NCBI GenBank assembly: GCA_027460605.1
Contig: JAPZAN010000154.1
Location: 1 to 8,563, forward strand
Source of the DNA: Candidatus Methanoperedens sp.
GTDB lineage: Archaea > Halobacteriota > Methanosarcinia > Methanosarcinales > Methanoperedenaceae
Length of the DNA stretch: 8,563 nt
Direction of reading: 5' to 3'
The notes under the pieces are model-generated. The model searched no databases. It worked only from the letters and a program-made list of their open reading frames with translations, and was not told the origin of the DNA. The position numbers and the translations under genes are program-made. Positions 6,274 through 8,563 of this stretch are shown in pieces (positions within the stretch are counted from its first letter, which is position 1; each line of letters begins with the position of its first letter).

Positions 6274-6564
6274 TTATTTGACAATTATTTCGTTTGTTGC
6301 ATTCGGGTATTCATTCAGGGAGGGATATTCAGCCAGCACAAAAATATAGCTTCCCGACTGGTTGAACTGGTACGGGTATTTTTCAGAATATTCCATGAGC
6401 CTGTTTTTAAAAAGACTGCCCTTACTTACCAGAACCATCCTTGGACGCTGGTTTTCATCGTTATTCCAGATTACGGTATCTGACCTGTTTATGGTTAGAA
6501 CTTTAGGATTAAAACCATGCGAAACATCAAATTTTATTGAATATTTCTTTTGCTCCGCAATCAC
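6274..6564 (-). CDS. Cupredoxin-like domain lacking copper ligands
   Basis: A 96-residue beta-rich protein with the plastocyanin-like order of strands: KYSIKFDVSHGFNPKVLTI, then SDTVIWNNDE, then SGSYIFVLAEYP, then NEIIVK. The copper site is not there. Where cupredoxins have a histidine after the W-x-N-x-D strand this has RPRMV (around 40-44), and where they have the Cys-x(n)-His-x(n)-Met loop this has LAEYPSLNEYP. It contains no cysteine at all, and its only histidine (H16) is outside those loops. The GTG start overlaps the upstream stop (GTGA, 6561-6564), so translation is coupled to the zinc-ribbon/TM gene. It has no signal peptide, so it would be cytoplasmic unless joined to that gene. The open frame reaches back through a proline-rich TPAVPQ to a TAA. 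Confidence 0.7.
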   Translation of the reverse strand: MIAEQKKYSIKFDVSHGFNPKVLTINRSDTVIWNNDENQRPRMVLVSKGSLFKNRLMEYSEKYPYQFNQSGSYIFVLAEYPSLNEYPNATNEIIVK

Positions 6565-6956
6565 CTGCGGTACTGCCGGGGTTTATTTGTTTTGGGCATG
6601 TCCGGCTGCTGTGGCTCCCCTTCCGGGAAGTGAGATACAGTTATTAAATAGGAAAACAGAATGTAAATGCCGATAATAACTATAACAGCCGCCAGCGCAA
6701 TGGTATGTTTTTGGGATAAATTGGGTTTTTTAAGTTCAGGTAATTTACTTTTGATAGACGGTACTTTAATTTGAAGGATTCCCTCTTTAATATCCTCCGG
6801 TTCTTTCTGTTCTGAGAAATCCTGGTACCAGTCGCATGCCGGATTCAGGCAGAACTGCGCCACCGGAATATTTACAAATCCAAGTCCGATGGACTTTTTT
6901 ATACTCTTTGTCTGAACAGTGCCGCCGCATTTCGGGCATTTCTTGGCAAACATCAT
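6561..6956 (-). CDS. Zinc-ribbon protein with a transmembrane anchor
   Basis: A 131-residue protein. The N-terminus has a zinc-ribbon pattern: KCPKCGG (C7, C10) and FCLNPACDWYQ (C36, C41), with four cysteines to hold one metal. A charged linker follows, with alternating K, P and E (about 49-80). One strong transmembrane helix lies at about 85-106 (HTIALAAVIVIIGIYILFSYLI), followed by a short proline-rich tail with FPEGEPQQPDMPKTNKP. The zinc ribbon should be cytoplasmic and the tail outside. The start could be either of two adjacent ATGs (6956 or 6953), and no ribosome-binding site is visible. Its TGA stop overlaps the GTG of the cupredoxin-like gene, and the pair may be one protein cut in two. 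Function unknown. Confidence 0.75.
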   Translation of the reverse strand: MMFAKKCPKCGGTVQTKSIKKSIGLGFVNIPVAQFCLNPACDWYQDFSEQKEPEDIKEGILQIKVPSIKSKLPELKKPNLSQKHTIALAAVIVIIGIYILFSYLITVSHFPEGEPQQPDMPKTNKPRQYRR

Positions 6957-7001
6957 AAGCCGTTTATATTATAACGAGCAGTATTAAGATTAACGGAAAT
7001 C

Positions 7002-7009
7002 TATATAAA
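7002..7009 (+). promoter_or_regulatory. TATA element for the DUF99 gene
   Basis: TATATAAA preceded by GGAAATC, a good TFB-recognition/TATA pair. It is centred about 27 bases before ATG 7032, predicting a leaderless mRNA. The 75-base gap 6957-7031 also has to hold the divergent promoter for the zinc-ribbon gene, but the minus-strand candidates (for example near 6983-6990) are weak. Confidence 0.65.
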
Positions 7010-7031
7010 ATTCCATAGCCAACAAAAACCA

Positions 7032-7601
7032 ATGCACATAAAACCACAAATAAGGATTCTTGGCATCGATGATTCTGCCCTGATAAATGAAAAGGTCACA
7101 ATCATAGGCGCTTTTTTCAGGGGCGGCGGGCAGCTCGATGGCGTCCTGAAGTCCGAAATAACAAAGGACGGAATGGATGCAACCGATATTATTACCGGAA
7201 TGGTCAGGAATTCGAAATATTACTCACAGATAAGGGTAATAATGCTTGACGGCGTCACATACGCAGGGTTCAATCCCGTGGATATAGAAAAAATATTTGG
7301 AGAAACAAATATTCCAGTAATTGTTTTCATGCGCTCATGCCCGGATTTTGAGAAAATCAAACTCGCCCTCGAACATTTACCTGAAACGGAAAAAAGGTGG
7401 GAAATAATCAAGCGTGCAGGCAAAATATATAAAATAGCGCAGGAGAACCCCGTTTTTATCCAGTTGTGCGGCATCGATAAGGAAAGCGCGGTTGAGCTTG
7501 TGCGCACGACATCAACACACAGCAATATCCCTGAGCCTCTTCGCGTGGCGCATCTTATCGCGACCGGTGTTGTGCTGGGAGAGTCAACAGGGAAAGCCTA
7601 A
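7032..7601 (+). CDS. DUF99 / UPF0215 family protein (endonuclease V-like fold)
   Basis: A 189-residue protein of the archaeal DUF99 (UPF0215) family, which is predicted to share the RNase H-like fold of endonuclease V; members have been named deoxyuridine endonucleases. The first strand with paired acids is GIDDSAL (D13, D14), then GAFFRGGGQLDG (26-37), then the second acid-bearing strand RVIMLDGVTYAGFN (D73), and a C-terminal LGES with E184. These are the expected places for metal-binding carboxylates in this fold. There is no signal peptide or TM helix. The likely role is DNA or nucleic-acid repair in the cytoplasm, but no activity can be proven from sequence. The start is ATG with a promoter at leaderless spacing. 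The TAA overlaps the convergent TusA-fusion stop by 4 bases. Confidence 0.88.
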   Translation: MHIKPQIRILGIDDSALINEKVTIIGAFFRGGGQLDGVLKSEITKDGMDATDIITGMVRNSKYYSQIRVIMLDGVTYAGFNPVDIEKIFGETNIPVIVFMRSCPDFEKIKLALEHLPETEKRWEIIKRAGKIYKIAQENPVFIQLCGIDKESAVELVRTTSTHSNIPEPLRVAHLIATGVVLGESTGKA

Positions 7602-8101
7602 GTCCTCTGCACAAAGATATTGAATATCTTACCGTCCTGCTTTACGGCAAGCAGTTTGTTCCCCGACTTTTTCGCCCAGGAATCGATGTTCTGGGGCGCG
7701 ACCGGGTCGTCAGCAATCACATGTAAAATCTGCCCGCTTTTTAATTGTTCCACTTTTTTCTTGGTTAAAATAAGAGGATATGGGCAGCATTCGCCGCGCA
7801 CATCCAGCGTTTCATCGGGAATTATCTCTGTCATCAGAATACCAGGTTGACCAAAGAAACTGACTATCTCGATATTCTTGATTATTTCAGCTTCCACGGA
7901 CGGCACATCTTTTAGCCAGACTGCAAGGTCTCCGTAACCCGTCTTCTGCCCTTTCACTATGGAATGTACCCCGCCGCTTGCAAAAATCAAAGAAGCCTCA
8001 TTCCCTGCCGCAACCTGTGATGCAGCCATGGGGACTGCCCCGAACGCATCTTCTTTCCCGTAAGGCGGCTGTGTTACAATTATATTTACTTTCTTGCTCA
8101 T
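7598..8101 (-). CDS. DsrF/TusC-like domain fused to TusA sulfur carrier
   Basis: A 167-residue two-domain sulfur-relay protein. Residues 1-92 form a DsrE/F-type domain (VNIIVTQPPYGKEDAFGAV at the start, ASLIFASGGVHSIVKGQ near 37-52). It has no cysteine, as in DsrF/TusC subunits, which do not carry sulfur. Residues 97-167 are a complete TusA domain: ETLDVRGECCPYPLILTKK, with the CPxP motif at C106-P109 and C106 the expected persulfide carrier, then the LKSGQILHVIADDP strand. Such proteins pass sulfane sulfur between cysteines for tRNA thiolation or other sulfur transfer in the cytoplasm. The ATG at 8101 is set by GGTGA at 8106-8110. It is coupled to the DsrE-like gene upstream. The domain assignments are firm; the final sulfur acceptor is not known. 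Confidence 0.88.
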   Translation of the reverse strand: MSKKVNIIVTQPPYGKEDAFGAVPMAASQVAAGNEASLIFASGGVHSIVKGQKTGYGDLAVWLKDVPSVEAEIIKNIEIVSFFGQPGILMTEIIPDETLDVRGECCPYPLILTKKKVEQLKSGQILHVIADDPVAPQNIDSWAKKSGNKLLAVKQDGKIFNIFVQRT

Positions 8102-8105
8102 GTTA

Positions 8106-8110
8106 TCACC
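8106..8110 (-). promoter_or_regulatory. Ribosome-binding site overlapping a stop codon
   Basis: GGTGA, 4 bases before ATG 8101. Its last three bases are the TGA stop of the upstream DsrE-like gene, so a terminating ribosome sits on the next gene's binding site. Confidence 0.75.
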
Positions 8111-8471
8111 CTATTAGTATGGTTTTATCGGATTCGGCAGTCCATTCGGCAAGGTCATAAAGCCCACCGATAATGACTCCTTCTGTCTGCTGCTTTGTGA
8201 CGCCGCGGGCGTCTGTGCATTTTATGCATGCAATTGCATCTGCTTTTGGATGCTTTATGCCTTTTTTCACTATTGTTCCGAAAATAGTTTCTATGGTAGG
8301 AAACTCTTTTGGCGCCTGGTCCCTGTGGGCGATTACGGTGGCGTCAAGATAGTTAAAGAAATTGACGGTTATGCCTTTTTCTTTTGCCGCATGGGCAAGC
8401 CTCATCATTGTGAACACGCCTTCGTCCCTGTAAGGGCCGTTTATTGATACGATTGTAAGTTGCTTTGTCAT
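8106..8471 (-). CDS. DsrE/TusD-like sulfurtransferase subunit
   Basis: A 121-residue DsrE-family protein. It starts KQLTIVSINGPYRDEGVFTMMRLA, the first strand and helix of the fold, and carries AIACIKCTDARG at 79-90. C82 lies eight residues before the conserved RG glycine, as does the active cysteine of TusD/DsrE (Cys78), so C82 is the likely sulfur carrier; C85 is a second candidate. It should form a multimer with the DsrF-like and DsrH-like neighbours and hand sulfur to or from TusA. I use ATG 8471, not the in-frame GTG at 8489, because GGTGA (8476-8480) sits 4 bases before the ATG. The longer version would also run into the upstream gene. It is the middle gene of a minus-strand operon. Confidence 0.82.
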   Translation of the reverse strand: MTKQLTIVSINGPYRDEGVFTMMRLAHAAKEKGITVNFFNYLDATVIAHRDQAPKEFPTIETIFGTIVKKGIKHPKADAIACIKCTDARGVTKQQTEGVIIGGLYDLAEWTAESDKTILIG

Positions 8472-8475
8472 ATTA

Positions 8476-8480
8476 TCACC
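8476..8480 (-). promoter_or_regulatory. Ribosome-binding site for the DsrE-like gene
   Basis: GGTGA, 4 bases before ATG 8471, starting at the last base of the upstream TAG stop (8480). It selects the ATG over GTG 8489. Confidence 0.7.
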
Positions 8481-8563
8481 TAAAACCACACGACTCTGTC
8501 ATAATCCATGATGAAATCAAGCAGTGTGCCTATTTCTTTTATCTCTACCGAGCCTGTCAGTTT
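8480..8563 (-). CDS. C-terminal end of a DsrH/TusB-like protein (partial)
   Basis: An open frame enters from the right edge on the minus strand and ends at TAG, leaving 27 residues: a strand with GSVEIKEIG, a helix LLDFIMDYD, and the ending RVVWF. A final helix 'D-F/L-I-x-x-x-D' with an aromatic end is typical of DsrH/TusB and related DsrE-fold proteins. Its place directly before the DsrE-like gene (8 bases from stop to ATG) fits the DsrE-F-H set. The fragment is short, so the exact subfamily is a guess and it could be another DsrE-fold protein. Confidence 0.55.
   Translation of the reverse strand, partial: KLTGSVEIKEIGTLLDFIMDYDRVVWF

Noticed and set aside
6575..6590. Programmed -1 frameshift site joining the zinc-ribbon and cupredoxin-like genes
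   Set aside because: The A- and C-rich stretch does not form a canonical X-XXY-YYZ slippery heptamer in the zero frame, so programmed slippage is not claimed; only the possible split or error is reported.
6561..6956. Haem-binding CxxCH motif in the zinc-ribbon protein
   Set aside because: CPKC is followed by Gly, not His, and the second pair is C-x4-C, so this is a zinc ribbon and not a cytochrome c.

Overview
The window looks like a stretch of euryarchaeal chromosome, most probably from the Methanosarcinales or the ANME-2d ('Candidatus Methanoperedens') group. The evidence is a proteasome-activating nucleotidase (PAN), a cupin-type glucose-6-phosphate isomerase, UPF0200, UPF0201 and DUF99 proteins, and a stand-alone Lrp/AsnC ligand-binding (RAM) domain. 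Promoters are archaeal: TATA elements lie about 26-31 nt before several start codons, with little room for a leader. GGTGA ribosome-binding sites appear before other genes. The cytochrome c maturation genes imply a cytochrome-making, respiratory archaeon. The genus is inferred from gene content, not from any database search.

Layout. 3-134 (+): C-terminal end of an unknown protein. 142-1353 (-): PAN. 1354-1431: divergent promoter region. 1432-3966 (+): a tightly overlapping four-gene unit of UPF0200 P-loop kinase-like protein, UPF0201 RNA-binding protein, and two membrane proteins that together look like a split CcmF haem-ligation protein. 4031-4759 (+): cupin phosphoglucose isomerase with its own promoter and a T-tract behind it. 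4863-5618 (+): a solitary Cas4/RecB-like protein whose canonical ExK acid is replaced. 5639-6201 (-): a 3-TM membrane protein preceded by the stand-alone RAM domain. 6274-6956 (-): a zinc ribbon plus TM protein overlapping a small cupredoxin-like domain that lacks copper ligands. 7032-7601 (+): DUF99, probably leaderless. 7598-8563 (-): a sulfur-relay cluster, namely the end of a DsrH/TusB-like protein, a DsrE-like protein with its cysteine, and a DsrF/TusC-like domain fused to TusA.

How the genes work together. The CcmF-like pair would attach haem to apocytochromes c outside the membrane. The DsrE/F/H-TusA set would pass persulfide sulfur between cysteines. The zinc ribbon and cupredoxin-like genes read as one membrane-anchored module divided into two overlapping genes. 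PAN and the isomerase are housekeeping genes of protein turnover and sugar-phosphate metabolism. No stretch without a gene exceeds about 105 bases. I saw no tRNA, rRNA, CRISPR array, insertion sequence or CxxCH haem-binding motif in a predicted protein.
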